Origin: Cohnella baijiui
GTDB taxonomy: Bacteria > Bacillota > Bacilli > Paenibacillales > Paenibacillaceae
Assembly: GCF_020731285.1 (NCBI RefSeq)
Contig: NZ_JAJFOW010000051.1
Coordinates: 1-41,572 of the forward strand
Length of the DNA stretch: 41,572 nt
Direction of reading: 5' to 3'
Made by a program: the position numbers and the translations under genes
The notes under the pieces: generated by a model
Seen by the model: only the letters and a program-made list of their open reading frames with translations
Databases searched by the model: none
What the model was told of the DNA's origin: nothing
Shown here: positions 1 to 6,929 of the stretch, piece after piece
Numbering within the stretch: position 1 is the first letter of the stretch
Layout: each line of letters begins with the position of its first letter

Positions 1-91
1 AGAAAATTTCCAATTCGATTGAATCAGGGACTTGACATCATACCGCTGGACTTATAGATGGGGTTTTTGCGTCACTAGAACGATGTTGCCG

Positions 92-286
92 TTAATGGCC
101 TTTCTTGCGGATCTGCTTGTGGTGGTCTTCGCCCCACTCCTTGGCCTTCGCCGTGGCGATGGCGATGGCTCTGCCTTCCCCGTAGCCTTCCTCCAGCAGC
201 GCGTTGGCGATCTCGATCGCTTTGTTGCGCACCGGTGCCATGAAGTTTTGCAGCGAGTCTGGATAGTCGTCTTTGGTCCAAGGCAT
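92..286 (-). CDS. Small YdaT-like conserved protein
   Basis: A 64-residue protein starting MPWTKDDYPDS. The start at 286 is preceded on the reverse strand by GGAGGAG at good spacing, which decides it over the longer open frame reaching 493. The sequence resembles the N-terminal part of Bacillus YdaT-type proteins: MPW..DYP near the start, then a helix rich in A, I and E with NKAIEIANALLEEGY.EGRAIAIA, and a basic end (KQIRKKGH). YdaT itself is longer, so this is a short, single-module form. It has no signal peptide or membrane segment and is predicted cytoplasmic. Function is unknown. It diverges from the MEKHLA-domain gene. I am sure it is a gene and fairly sure of the family resemblance. Confidence 0.8.
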   Translation of the reverse strand: MPWTKDDYPDSLQNFMAPVRNKAIEIANALLEEGYGEGRAIAIATAKAKEWGEDHHKQIRKKGH

Positions 287-476
287 GGCGGTTCTCCTCC
301 CTTCCAACCGTCGGCTACTACTTTCTTGTCCAACTTCGCCAGGCGTGAAACCAAAACGGACGGCGCGCTGGACGCGGCAGGGCGCAGCTTGACGCCGCGG
401 ACGCGTTCGCGTTATCGTCAGATCAAGCCGTATCCGGGACGGCAACGACATCCGGGATGCGAGGATCACGCTATGC

Positions 477-974
477 ATGGGGGGATCGGACATGGACCGC
501 GGTAACGAACAATGGCTGCAGGCGCACGGCCTGCTTTTGACGGACAGCTACCGGCGGGCAACCGGGTGCGCGCTGCTGCCGGAAGCGCCGGTAGACGGAA
601 GCGAGGAGCGCGCCCCGGCGTCGCTCGAGGCTCGACTGAATGAGGCGCCGTTCGTCTTGCTGTCGCACGGGACGGAGGAGGACCCTGTGCTGAACTACGG
701 CAATCGGGCCGCGCTCGCGCTCTGGGAGACGGACTGGGAAACGTTCACGTCCATGCCGTCGCGGCTCACGGCGGAACCGATGGATCGCGAGGAGCGGGAG
801 CGCCTGCTGGACGAGGTAAGGCGCCAGGGGTACTCGGATGCATATCAAGGGGTGCGGATATCCCGCAGCGGCCGGAGGTTCCGCATCGAGCGGGCCGTCA
901 TCTGGAACCTGACGGATGCGGACGGGACATACATGGGACAGGCGGCCATGTTCCCGGGGTGGACACCGCTCTGA
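477..974 (+). CDS. MEKHLA domain-containing protein
   Basis: About 165 residues, almost all one MEKHLA domain, a PAS-related fold known from plant HD-ZIP III proteins and from stand-alone bacterial proteins. Visible family features are APFVLLSHGTEEDPVLNYGN, then a W-E-T-F block, PSRLTAEP, EERERLL, GVRISRSGRRFRIE and WNLTDADG. An alternative start at 492 (MDRGNEQW) has a G-rich ribosome site directly upstream and may be the true one. Soluble, with no membrane segment. Bacterial members have no established reaction; a sensing or ligand-binding role is inferred from the PAS relationship only. Not obviously in an operon with its neighbours. Confidence 0.85.
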   Translation: MGGSDMDRGNEQWLQAHGLLLTDSYRRATGCALLPEAPVDGSEERAPASLEARLNEAPFVLLSHGTEEDPVLNYGNRAALALWETDWETFTSMPSRLTAEPMDREERERLLDEVRRQGYSDAYQGVRISRSGRRFRIERAVIWNLTDADGTYMGQAAMFPGWTPL

Positions 975-1268
975 CCTTCTCGCGCTTCGACATATTGCGC
1001 TCTGAAACGCGTCTGCGCGAAATCGATCCGGCGACCGCCCGAGGCGGCGCCGGATTGGCGTTTTCGGAGGAAGAAACCGCGCCGGAACGGCCCGTCCCGG
1101 CACGGCTCGGACGCGCGTCCGGGCGGTCCGGCACCTTAGACGGTGGGCTGCCCCGACTCCAGTCTAGGATCAAAAACGTGCGTTGGTCCGTTATGTCGAA
1201 AGGGCGGAACGTTTACAATGAGTTTGTGAGGTAAACAAAGACGGATTCCGTGAAGGGGTGAGAGACGA
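975..1268. other. Intergenic stretch upstream of the Lia/Psp cluster
   Basis: Nothing coding is convincing here. Short open frames on both strands lack ribosome sites and family resemblance. The 3' part (about 1190-1250) is AT-richer and contains TACAAT at 1214-1219, a possible -10 for the downstream operon, without a good -35. No LiaR-type palindrome could be recognised by eye. Confidence 0.5.
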
Positions 1269-1571
1269 TTGAAAAAGAACAATGGATGGGCTGTCGTATT
1301 GATAGTGATTGGCGTATTGCTGCTCTTCGGTAAGCTGGGCAACGTCGTAGGCTGGTTCATCGGCCTGCTGGTTCCGATTCTGGTCATCGGAGTTGGGGTG
1401 TTGGCTTGGCGGAACGGCTACCGCTTGATCGGCGGCATCGTCGGGATCATCGGAGCGTTCATGCTGCTGGGCAAGCTGTCCGTCGTCATCTTTTGGATCG
1501 CGGTTATCGGCTTGATCCTGCTGGGCATCTCGATGCTCGGCGGCGATTCCAGACGCAGCCGACGTTGGTAA
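1269..1571 (+). CDS. LiaI-like small membrane protein
   Basis: A 100-residue, highly hydrophobic protein with a TTG start preceded by AAGGGGTGAG. It has about four membrane segments, in pairs around residues 7-24, 28-46, 53-70 and 72-90, and a basic tail (SRRSRRW). This is the LiaI/LiaF-type transmembrane module (DUF5668-like). In Bacillus, LiaI is a membrane anchor that recruits the PspA-family protein LiaH to the membrane under envelope stress. Here the next gene, 18 bp downstream, encodes a PspA homologue, so the same anchor role is likely. It is slightly shorter than Bacillus LiaI and could equally be a generic LiaI-LiaF-like transmembrane protein. Confidence 0.75.
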   Translation: MKKNNGWAVVLIVIGVLLLFGKLGNVVGWFIGLLVPILVIGVGVLAWRNGYRLIGGIVGIIGAFMLLGKLSVVIFWIAVIGLILLGISMLGGDSRRSRRW

Positions 1572-1589
1572 GCAAAGGAGGATCGAAGC

Positions 1590-2255
1590 ATGAGTGTAAT
1601 GAAAAGAGTACGCGACATGACGGTGGCCACGTTGAACGAGAGGCTGGAAAAATCGGATGACCCGGTCCGCCTCATCGATCAGTTCCTGTGGTCGACGCAC
1701 CAGGAGATCGGCCAGTGCGAGCAGCTGTATCGGCAATATGCTTCGCATACCGACCAGCTCAAGAGGCAGTGGCAGGACGCCGAGCAATGGACGGAACGTC
1801 GCGAGCAGCAGGCGCTGACGGCCCTGAAGGCGGGCGAAGAAAACGCCGCGAAGCTCGCGCTGCAAGACAAGGTGGCGCATGCGGAACGCGCCGAGCGCTA
1901 TCGCAGTCTCTATGAGCAAAGCCGCGGCGAATTGCTCGAACTGGAGCAGCTGCTGCAGGAGCTGCGGGACGAGTACCGCAACGTCTATGACCGCCGCCAG
2001 TTCTACATCGCCCGGATGGAGTCGCTTCGCCTCCAGCAGCGCCTGAACGCACGCTTCAGTCCCGGCGCGACGGATCCCTCCCAGATGCTGCGCAAAGTCG
2101 ATGAGCAGCTGACGGATCTGGAGCTGGAGACGAAGAGCCTGCGCGACCTGCGCCGCATGGGACAAGAGATGCTGTACCAGGCGGGCACGGTCGTCCAGGA
2201 CGTCGTGGAGAGAGAGATGGAGAATCTGAAACGCAAACTGCAGCAAGGAGGGTAA
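1590..2255 (+). CDS. PspA/IM30 family protein (first copy)
   Basis: A 221-residue, almost wholly alpha-helical coiled-coil protein of the PspA/IM30/LiaH family, the bacterial relatives of ESCRT-III. The N-terminus (MSVMKRVRDMTVATLNERLEKSDDP) is the amphipathic membrane-binding helix, followed by long charged heptad helices to the end. These proteins assemble into large oligomers on the inner face of the membrane and limit proton leak after envelope damage. It diverges clearly from the second copy at 2766. Ribosome site AAAGGAGG. It lies between the LiaI-like gene and the PspC gene, only 3 bp before the latter, so co-transcription is near certain. Confidence 0.9.
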   Translation: MSVMKRVRDMTVATLNERLEKSDDPVRLIDQFLWSTHQEIGQCEQLYRQYASHTDQLKRQWQDAEQWTERREQQALTALKAGEENAAKLALQDKVAHAERAERYRSLYEQSRGELLELEQLLQELRDEYRNVYDRRQFYIARMESLRLQQRLNARFSPGATDPSQMLRKVDEQLTDLELETKSLRDLRRMGQEMLYQAGTVVQDVVEREMENLKRKLQQGG

Positions 2256-2258
2256 TCG

Positions 2259-2762
2259 ATGCGCAAACTATACCGCTCGACGCGGGACCGCAAGCTGTTC
2301 GGCGTATGCGGAGGTCTCTCCGAATACCTGGGCGTCGACGCGACGCTGCTACGCATCCTGCTCATCATCATCGCCGTATTCTCGGCCGGTTCCGTCGTCT
2401 TCGTCTACATCATCGCCGGATTCGTCATTCCGCGAGAGCCTTACGGCGGTCCGTTCTCGGCTGATCCGTTCGGAACGGCCGGCGGCTGGCGGCCCGCGCA
2501 GGGCGGTTGGACGCCTCCGCCGCAGCAGAACACGCCTCCCGCAGGCTCGGCATGGAATCCGAATCCGCCGTCCTGGTCCGGCCCTCGCGGCCACGATCCG
2601 GCCAGCGCGGCACGTCCGGCCGCTCGGCCCGCGGCGGCCAACGCCCCTGCCCCCGAGCTGGATGCGATGATGGAAGACATCGAAAAAAAAGCGCTGAAGA
2701 AAGAAATCGAAGATCTGAAAGCCCGCATCACCAAATTTGAACAGCAATCGAAAGGAGAATGA
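2259..2762 (+). CDS. PspC domain protein
   Basis: A 167-residue protein with a classic N-terminal PspC domain: MRKLYRSTRDRKLFGVCGG..EYL.VD.TLLR, then a membrane segment at about residues 30-55. A Pro/Gly/Ala/Trp-rich linker (about 60-130) follows, and a charged coiled-coil end (MEDIEKKALKKEIEDLKARI). PspC is the membrane-anchored partner of PspA in phage-shock systems. Its position between two PspA genes with 3-bp gaps supports a membrane recruitment role here. The C-terminal coiled coil could contact the PspA oligomers; that is inference. The ribosome site (AAGGAGGG) overlaps the end of the preceding gene. Confidence 0.9.
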   Translation: MRKLYRSTRDRKLFGVCGGLSEYLGVDATLLRILLIIIAVFSAGSVVFVYIIAGFVIPREPYGGPFSADPFGTAGGWRPAQGGWTPPPQQNTPPAGSAWNPNPPSWSGPRGHDPASAARPAARPAAANAPAPELDAMMEDIEKKALKKEIEDLKARITKFEQQSKGE

Positions 2763-2765
2763 CAA

Positions 2766-3452
2766 ATGGGAGTATTTCAACGCGTTAAGGATATGACGAA
2801 GGCCTCGATTCACGAACTGCTGGATAAGCTGGAGGATCCGGTCGTCATGCTGAACCAATATCTCCGCGACATGGAGACGGAGATCCGCGACGCCGAAGTG
2901 ACGGTCGCACGCCAAATGGCGGCCGAAAGACGTCTGAAGCAGCGCCTGGACGAAGCGGTGCGCATCAGCACCGAACGCGTAGGCCAAGCCGAGCAAGCGC
3001 TGGTGAACGGCAACGAGATCGTTGCCCGCAAGCTCCTCGAAGAAAAGGTCTACTACGAAGGCCAAGCGAACACGCTCCTCGGCCTGCACGAGCAATCGAG
3101 CGCCCAAGTCGCCGAGTTGACCTCGCAGCTCCATGAAATGAAGGAAGAGTACTACAAGCTGCGCAACAAGCGCAACGAGCTCGCGGCCCGTGCGCAAATG
3201 GCCAAGGCCCGCAAGCAAATGGCGCAAGTCAGCTCCCTGCACACGATCGAGAGCGGCACGGCGTCCCGCGGGTTCCACCGGATGGAAGAGAAGATCATGC
3301 AGATGGAAGCCGAAGCCGACGTCGCCCGTCTGCCGGGCACGCCGTTCGGAGCCGTATCCGCTTCGTCCGTCGATCCCGAGAAGGCATTCCGCGTCGACCA
3401 GGAGCTCGCGGCGCTCAAGAGCCGGATCGCGCCGAAAGCCGACGAAGAGTAA
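2766..3452 (+). CDS. PspA/IM30 family protein (second copy, LiaH-like)
   Basis: A 228-residue PspA/IM30 protein starting MGVFQRVKDMTKASIHELLDKLEDPVVMLNQYLRDME, the typical amphipathic helix plus first coiled-coil helix. The rest is charged helix with EEYYKLRNKRNELAARAQ in the conserved region, a short G/S-containing break, and a C-terminal helix (DQELAALKSRI). It is closer to canonical PspA/LiaH than the first copy. Ribosome site AAAGGAG. It follows PspC by 3 bp. Two PspA proteins in one operon could form mixed or distinct assemblies. A 12-bp hairpin downstream separates it from liaF. Confidence 0.92.
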   Translation: MGVFQRVKDMTKASIHELLDKLEDPVVMLNQYLRDMETEIRDAEVTVARQMAAERRLKQRLDEAVRISTERVGQAEQALVNGNEIVARKLLEEKVYYEGQANTLLGLHEQSSAQVAELTSQLHEMKEEYYKLRNKRNELAARAQMAKARKQMAQVSSLHTIESGTASRGFHRMEEKIMQMEAEADVARLPGTPFGAVSASSVDPEKAFRVDQELAALKSRIAPKADEE

Positions 3453-3484
3453 GGAAGCGGGCATTCCCGGAATCGGGGGATGTA

Positions 3485-3493
3485 TGGTATGCT
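3485..3493 (+). promoter_or_regulatory. Possible extended -10 promoter for liaFSR
   Basis: TGGTATGCT fits an extended -10 (TGnTATnnT) between the second PspA gene and liaF. There is no good -35. If used, liaFSR would have its own start, with the 3510-3542 hairpin in the leader RNA. Confidence 0.3.
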
Positions 3494-3509
3494 AGCAAAG
3501 ATGTGTTCG

Positions 3510-3549
3510 AGCCATAACGGACTCTTCGGATCCGTTATGGCTTTGCTTG
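3510..3549 (+). promoter_or_regulatory. Perfect hairpin between pspA and liaF, possible attenuator
   Basis: AGCCATAACGGA (3510-3521) pairs exactly with TCCGTTATGGCT (3531-3542) around a 9-nt loop. AGCAA upstream (3494-3498) can also pair with TTGCT (3543-3547). The stem is not followed by a long U-run, only CTTTGCTTG, so it is a weak terminator at best. It could act as an attenuator or RNA processing site that lets the effector genes upstream and the regulator genes downstream be expressed at different levels. Confidence 0.55.
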
Positions 3550-3623
3550 ATCGTACGGATGTCCGCTTCGTCGGTTCGTCCGGAAACGATGGTGGAAATT
3601 GCGCAGCGGGAGGTGCGGCTGAC

Positions 3624-4265
3624 ATGAAGAATCTATCCAAAACGTCGATGGTGCTCATCGCAGCCGGCCTTTATCTTGCGCTCGGGGGCCTGGCGGGATA
3701 CGCGACGATGAATGCCGTGCTTTTGCTCTGGCTCGGCATCGACCGGTATCGCTTCGATCGCAGCCGGCTCGCGGTCGCGCTGATCGCGATTTGCGCCATC
3801 ATTCTCGTCGCGAACAACATCGGTCTCGTTCTCGTCTTGGTGCTGGTCTCGCTTGCCATCTATTTCCTCAAAGCCAAACCGCCCGCCAGAGGCAACTATG
3901 TCAGCAGGCACCGGCCGATCCTGAATCTGCGGCTCGACCAGCCCAGCTGGGTCATGCATTCGATGGGGTATTGGCACCTGTTCGGCGAAATACGCATGGA
4001 CCTTTCCCGGGCGGTGCCGGAGGAAAAGGAGACGACGATCGTCCTCCAGGGCGTCGTCGGGGACATCGATCTCATCGTTCCGGAAGACTACGGCCTGCAG
4101 ATCGAGTCCAACGTCCTCGTCGGGCAAGTCGCGTGGAACGGGAAGCAGGAGAACGGCATGATGCACCGCATCGACTGGCGCTCTCCGGATTACGACAAGC
4201 AGGCTTACCAAGTGAAACTGCAATTGTTTTATCTCGCAGGCAATATTAGAATCAGGCCGATCTAA
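3624..4265 (+). CDS. liaF: LiaF-like negative regulator of the LiaSR system
   Basis: A 213-residue membrane protein. The ATG at 3624 is chosen because GGGAGGTG lies at correct spacing; a longer frame to 3480 has no ribosome site. The N-terminal half has hydrophobic segments at about residues 8-25, 28-37, 47-63 and 65-80. The C-terminal half (about 110-213) is the LiaF/DUF2154 cell-wall-active antibiotic response domain with HLFGEIRMDLS, GDIDLIVPEDYGLQIES and GNIRIRP. LiaF proteins hold the LiaS kinase inactive until lipid II-cycle antibiotics damage the envelope. It is followed after 12 bp by liaS, in standard liaF-liaS-liaR order. Confidence 0.88.
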   Translation: MKNLSKTSMVLIAAGLYLALGGLAGYATMNAVLLLWLGIDRYRFDRSRLAVALIAICAIILVANNIGLVLVLVLVSLAIYFLKAKPPARGNYVSRHRPILNLRLDQPSWVMHSMGYWHLFGEIRMDLSRAVPEEKETTIVLQGVVGDIDLIVPEDYGLQIESNVLVGQVAWNGKQENGMMHRIDWRSPDYDKQAYQVKLQLFYLAGNIRIRPI

Positions 4266-4277
4266 GGGGGAATAGGC

Positions 4278-5345
4278 ATGGTTTGGCGTCATATGGGCGA
4301 AGCCGTCTTGTTCTCCCTCGGCGTCGGCGTCATCGTCGTGTATTTGCTGGAGAGCCAAGGACTGGCGGCGCCCTTCGAGTCGTGGTCGTCCATCGTCACG
4401 TTCGGCTTGACGGCGGTCGGGGTGCTGATCGTCGCGGGGGCGGCCTTCGGCCTGATCCGCAGCTTTCCGATCCGCAATCGCATCGAGCAGATGCGCGATA
4501 CGATGCTGATGCTGGAGCGCGGCAGCTCGATCCAGCCGCTGCCGCAGATGGGCAAGGACGAGATCGGCCGTTTGGCCGAGCAGCTCAACCGGATCAGCCG
4601 CAAGTGGGAGGAGCAGGTTACGTCGCTGCAGCGGTTGTCCACCAACAACACGGAGCTCGCGGCCAAAGCGCGAATGAGCGCGGTCGTAGAGGAGCGCCAG
4701 CGGCTCGCTCGCGAACTGCACGACGCCGTCAGCCAGCAGCTGTTCGCCATTTCGATGACGGCGACGGCCGTCGGACGGACGCTGGACCAAGACTTCGAAC
4801 GCGCGCGCAGGCAGATCGAGCTGATCGAGGAGATGTCCTCGGTCGCCCAGTCTGAAATGCGGGCGTTGTTGCTGCATCTAAGGCCGGTTCACCTGGAAGG
4901 CAAGCGGCTGTCGCAGGCGATTCCGGAGCTCGTCAAAGAAATGCAGGCCAAAGTCGACGTCGATATCGCGCTCGATATGGACGACGATCTCCCGCTCAAC
5001 AAAGGCGTGGAGAACCATCTGTTCCGGATGGTGCAAGAAGCGCTGTCCAACACGCTGCGTCATGCCCGCGCGACGAAGATGGACATCGCCCTACATAGGC
5101 GTGGAGAGACCGTCAGGCTGGCGATCCGGGACAACGGCGTCGGCTTCGACGTGCAAGCGAAGAAACAGGCTTCGTACGGGCTTGTCAGCATGGAAGAACG
5201 CGTAACCGAGCTCGGGGGCTCCTTGAACGTGGCCAGCGCACCGGGCAAAGGAACGCGCATCGAAATTCGGGTACCGATCTTGACGGAAGAGAGAGGGTGG
5301 GAAGATGACGGATCAACAACCGATCCGAGTGCTGCTGGTCGATGA
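4278..5345 (+). CDS. liaS: LiaS-like sensor histidine kinase
   Basis: 355 residues. Two membrane segments (about 8-25 and 40-60) frame a very short external loop, as in intramembrane-sensing kinases. A HAMP-like linker (about 60-115) leads to a HisKA_3 dimerisation/phosphoacceptor domain with ARELHDAVSQQLF (phosphorylated His about residue 148). The HATPase domain has an N-box (HLFRMVQEALSNTLRHA) and DNGVGF. This is the NarL-type kinase architecture of LiaS/VraS. It should autophosphorylate on envelope stress and pass phosphate to LiaR, whose gene overlaps its 3' end by 41 nt. Ribosome site AAGGGGGAA. Confidence 0.92.
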   Translation: MVWRHMGEAVLFSLGVGVIVVYLLESQGLAAPFESWSSIVTFGLTAVGVLIVAGAAFGLIRSFPIRNRIEQMRDTMLMLERGSSIQPLPQMGKDEIGRLAEQLNRISRKWEEQVTSLQRLSTNNTELAAKARMSAVVEERQRLARELHDAVSQQLFAISMTATAVGRTLDQDFERARRQIELIEEMSSVAQSEMRALLLHLRPVHLEGKRLSQAIPELVKEMQAKVDVDIALDMDDDLPLNKGVENHLFRMVQEALSNTLRHARATKMDIALHRRGETVRLAIRDNGVGFDVQAKKQASYGLVSMEERVTELGGSLNVASAPGKGTRIEIRVPILTEERGWEDDGSTTDPSAAGR

Positions 5346-5958
5346 TCACGAGATGGTGAGGATCGGCCTCGCGGCCGTGCTTGGAACCGAAGAAGGCATC
5401 GAGGTCGTCGGTGAAGCGGGCAACGGCATGGAGGGACTCCGGCTGGCCAAAGCCTACGAGCCCGAAGTGGTGCTCATGGATCTCGTCATGGAAGGGATGG
5501 ACGGCATCGAGACGACGCGGCGGCTGCTCGAAGCGCAGCCGGAATGCCGCGTCATCGTGCTGACCAGCTTTCTGGACGACGAGAAGATGTATCCCGTCAT
5601 CGAAGCGGGCGCATTCAGCTATTTGCTCAAGACCTCGCGCGCCTCGGAGATTGCGGACGCGATCCGCGCGGCCGCCCGGGGCCAATCGGTGCTCGAGTCG
5701 CAGGTCGCTTCGAAAATGATGAACCGATTCCGCAAGCCGGCGCAGGCCGAAGCGCAGCCCCACGAGGAGCTGACCGAGCGGGAGATGGAAGTGCTAAAGC
5801 TTATCGCGCAAGGCAAATCGAACCAAGAGATCGCCGACGAGCTGTTCATCGGCATCAAGACGGTCAAGTATCATTTGACGAACATGTTCGGCAAGCTCGG
5901 CGTCGAGGACCGCACCCAGGCGGCCATCTACGCCCATCGCAACGGGTTGGCCGAATAA
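5305..5958 (+). CDS. liaR: LiaR-like response regulator (NarL/FixJ family)
   Basis: 217 residues. The receiver domain has the acidic pair at D13/D14, the phosphoacceptor D59 (VVLMDLVM), T87 and K109. After a linker, the C-terminal LuxR-type helix-turn-helix contains LTEREMEVLKLIAQGKSNQEIA and IKTVKYHLTNMFGKLGV. It starts inside the end of liaS (41-nt overlap) with its own ribosome site (GAGGGTGGGAAG). In relatives LiaR activates the liaI/liaH operon, so the upstream LiaI-PspA-PspC-PspA genes are the expected targets. A strong terminator follows immediately. Confidence 0.94.
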   Translation: MTDQQPIRVLLVDDHEMVRIGLAAVLGTEEGIEVVGEAGNGMEGLRLAKAYEPEVVLMDLVMEGMDGIETTRRLLEAQPECRVIVLTSFLDDEKMYPVIEAGAFSYLLKTSRASEIADAIRAAARGQSVLESQVASKMMNRFRKPAQAEAQPHEELTEREMEVLKLIAQGKSNQEIADELFIGIKTVKYHLTNMFGKLGVEDRTQAAIYAHRNGLAE

Positions 5959-5987
5959 GGGAGAGCCTACGTAGGCTCTCCCTTTTT
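5959..5987 (+). terminator. Intrinsic terminator of the Lia/Psp cluster
   Basis: GGGAGAGCCTAC (5959-5970) is followed directly by its exact complement (5971-5982) and TTTTT. It begins one base after the liaR stop codon. It may also serve the convergent gene at 6044. Confidence 0.93.
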
Positions 5988-6043
5988 GCTGCCCTGCCGC
6001 CGCCGGGAAGCGGTGGTTAGGACCCGGCCGGAGCGGCACGACT

Positions 6044-6562
6044 CTATACCCGTTCGGCCACGATCATGCCGGAGGCGTCCTGCAGCGGCCGATACCCCCG
6101 GTCGGCCGTGTAGATCCCGGCAAGCATCGGAAGCAGATGCTCCGGGGCTTCCGCCGCGAACGGCGCGGCGATCGCCCGCCAATCCGCCGGCGTCAGCGCC
6201 TTGTCCAGCCGGGCCGGCAGCTCGGCGTCCAGCCGAAGCTCGCGCCCCTTCGCGAGCCGCTGCCGGAAGCGCTCCGCCTTCGCCTGCAGATCGAGCATCG
6301 CCTCGTTCGTCGCCGCCAAAGCGACGCGCTCGGCGGCCTCCCGGACTTCGATCGCTTGGCGGACGACTGTAAACGCGGCCTTCGCAGCGCTGCGCAGCGG
6401 TCCCTCCCAGGCGGCGGGGCGACCGTCCCGCATCGGTGCCGAGGGCACATGAAGAGGCTGCTCCGGCGGGGCGGGCTCCTCCCGGAACGGATACAGCGGA
6501 TAGACGGGATCGATCCGCGAGACGGGACGATAGCGTTCGATTCGGTTGATGCGCGGGATCAT
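6044..6562 (-). CDS. Hypothetical protein
   Basis: 172 residues starting MIPRINRIERYRPVSRIDPVYP. The start at 6562 is chosen over 6592 because AAGGAGG lies at ideal spacing. The N-terminal 50 residues are Pro/Arg/Tyr-rich and probably disordered. The middle (about 60-115) is a charged Ala-rich helix (KAAFTVVRQAIEVREAAERVALAATNEAMLDLQAKAERFRQRL). The C-terminal part (LTPADWRAIAAPFAAEAPEHLLPMLAGIYTADRG) looks globular. There is no signal peptide or membrane span. I do not recognise the family. It stands alone, convergent with liaR, and nothing suggests a function. Confidence 0.7.
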   Translation of the reverse strand: MIPRINRIERYRPVSRIDPVYPLYPFREEPAPPEQPLHVPSAPMRDGRPAAWEGPLRSAAKAAFTVVRQAIEVREAAERVALAATNEAMLDLQAKAERFRQRLAKGRELRLDAELPARLDKALTPADWRAIAAPFAAEAPEHLLPMLAGIYTADRGYRPLQDASGMIVAERV

Positions 6563-6929
6563 CCGGCAAACCTCCTTCGATTTTTCCCCCAAAGATGTTC
6601 TTTACCCTTCCTTACCCGACAAACGGTCCGTTGAACACGTCGCCGGACAGGTCGTTTCGCGTACCTAACTTAGCTTATGAAGCGCGCCTTCTTCATCGAA
6701 CGGATCAAACGCCGAAATCGGGCATGATACGGAAGAAAAGCGGCTCGCGACAGGCTCCTGGCCCCTGCCGGCGGCGGCCTGGAAAAAGCCGCTAAAAGCG
6801 TAGCGTCGCCCGATCAATTGTGATAAACTACAGTACATGAGATCGGCCTGTCTCTCCGCTTTAAAGCGGTACAGCCGATGACGGCGCGCCTGGCGCCGAC
6901 CCATTCTCTCCCACAGAAAGTTGAGGATC
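6563..6929. other. Intergenic region between the hypothetical gene and zwf
   Basis: This 367-bp divergent spacer must hold promoters for both sides, but no consensus pair is clear. There is a small hairpin (GCGGC..GCCGC near 6773-6791). An AT-rich patch (6815-6835) includes TTGTGATAAACTACAGT and could be the zwf promoter region. No credible gene is seen. Confidence 0.45.

Noticed and set aside
959..1234. Forward 91-codon frame before the LiaI-like gene
   Set aside because: It overlaps the MEKHLA gene, lacks a ribosome site and resembles nothing known.
1141..1268. LiaR binding box upstream of the Lia/Psp operon
   Set aside because: I looked for the Bacillus-type palindrome with AGTCC..GGACT arms and saw none; the binding site, if any, must differ.
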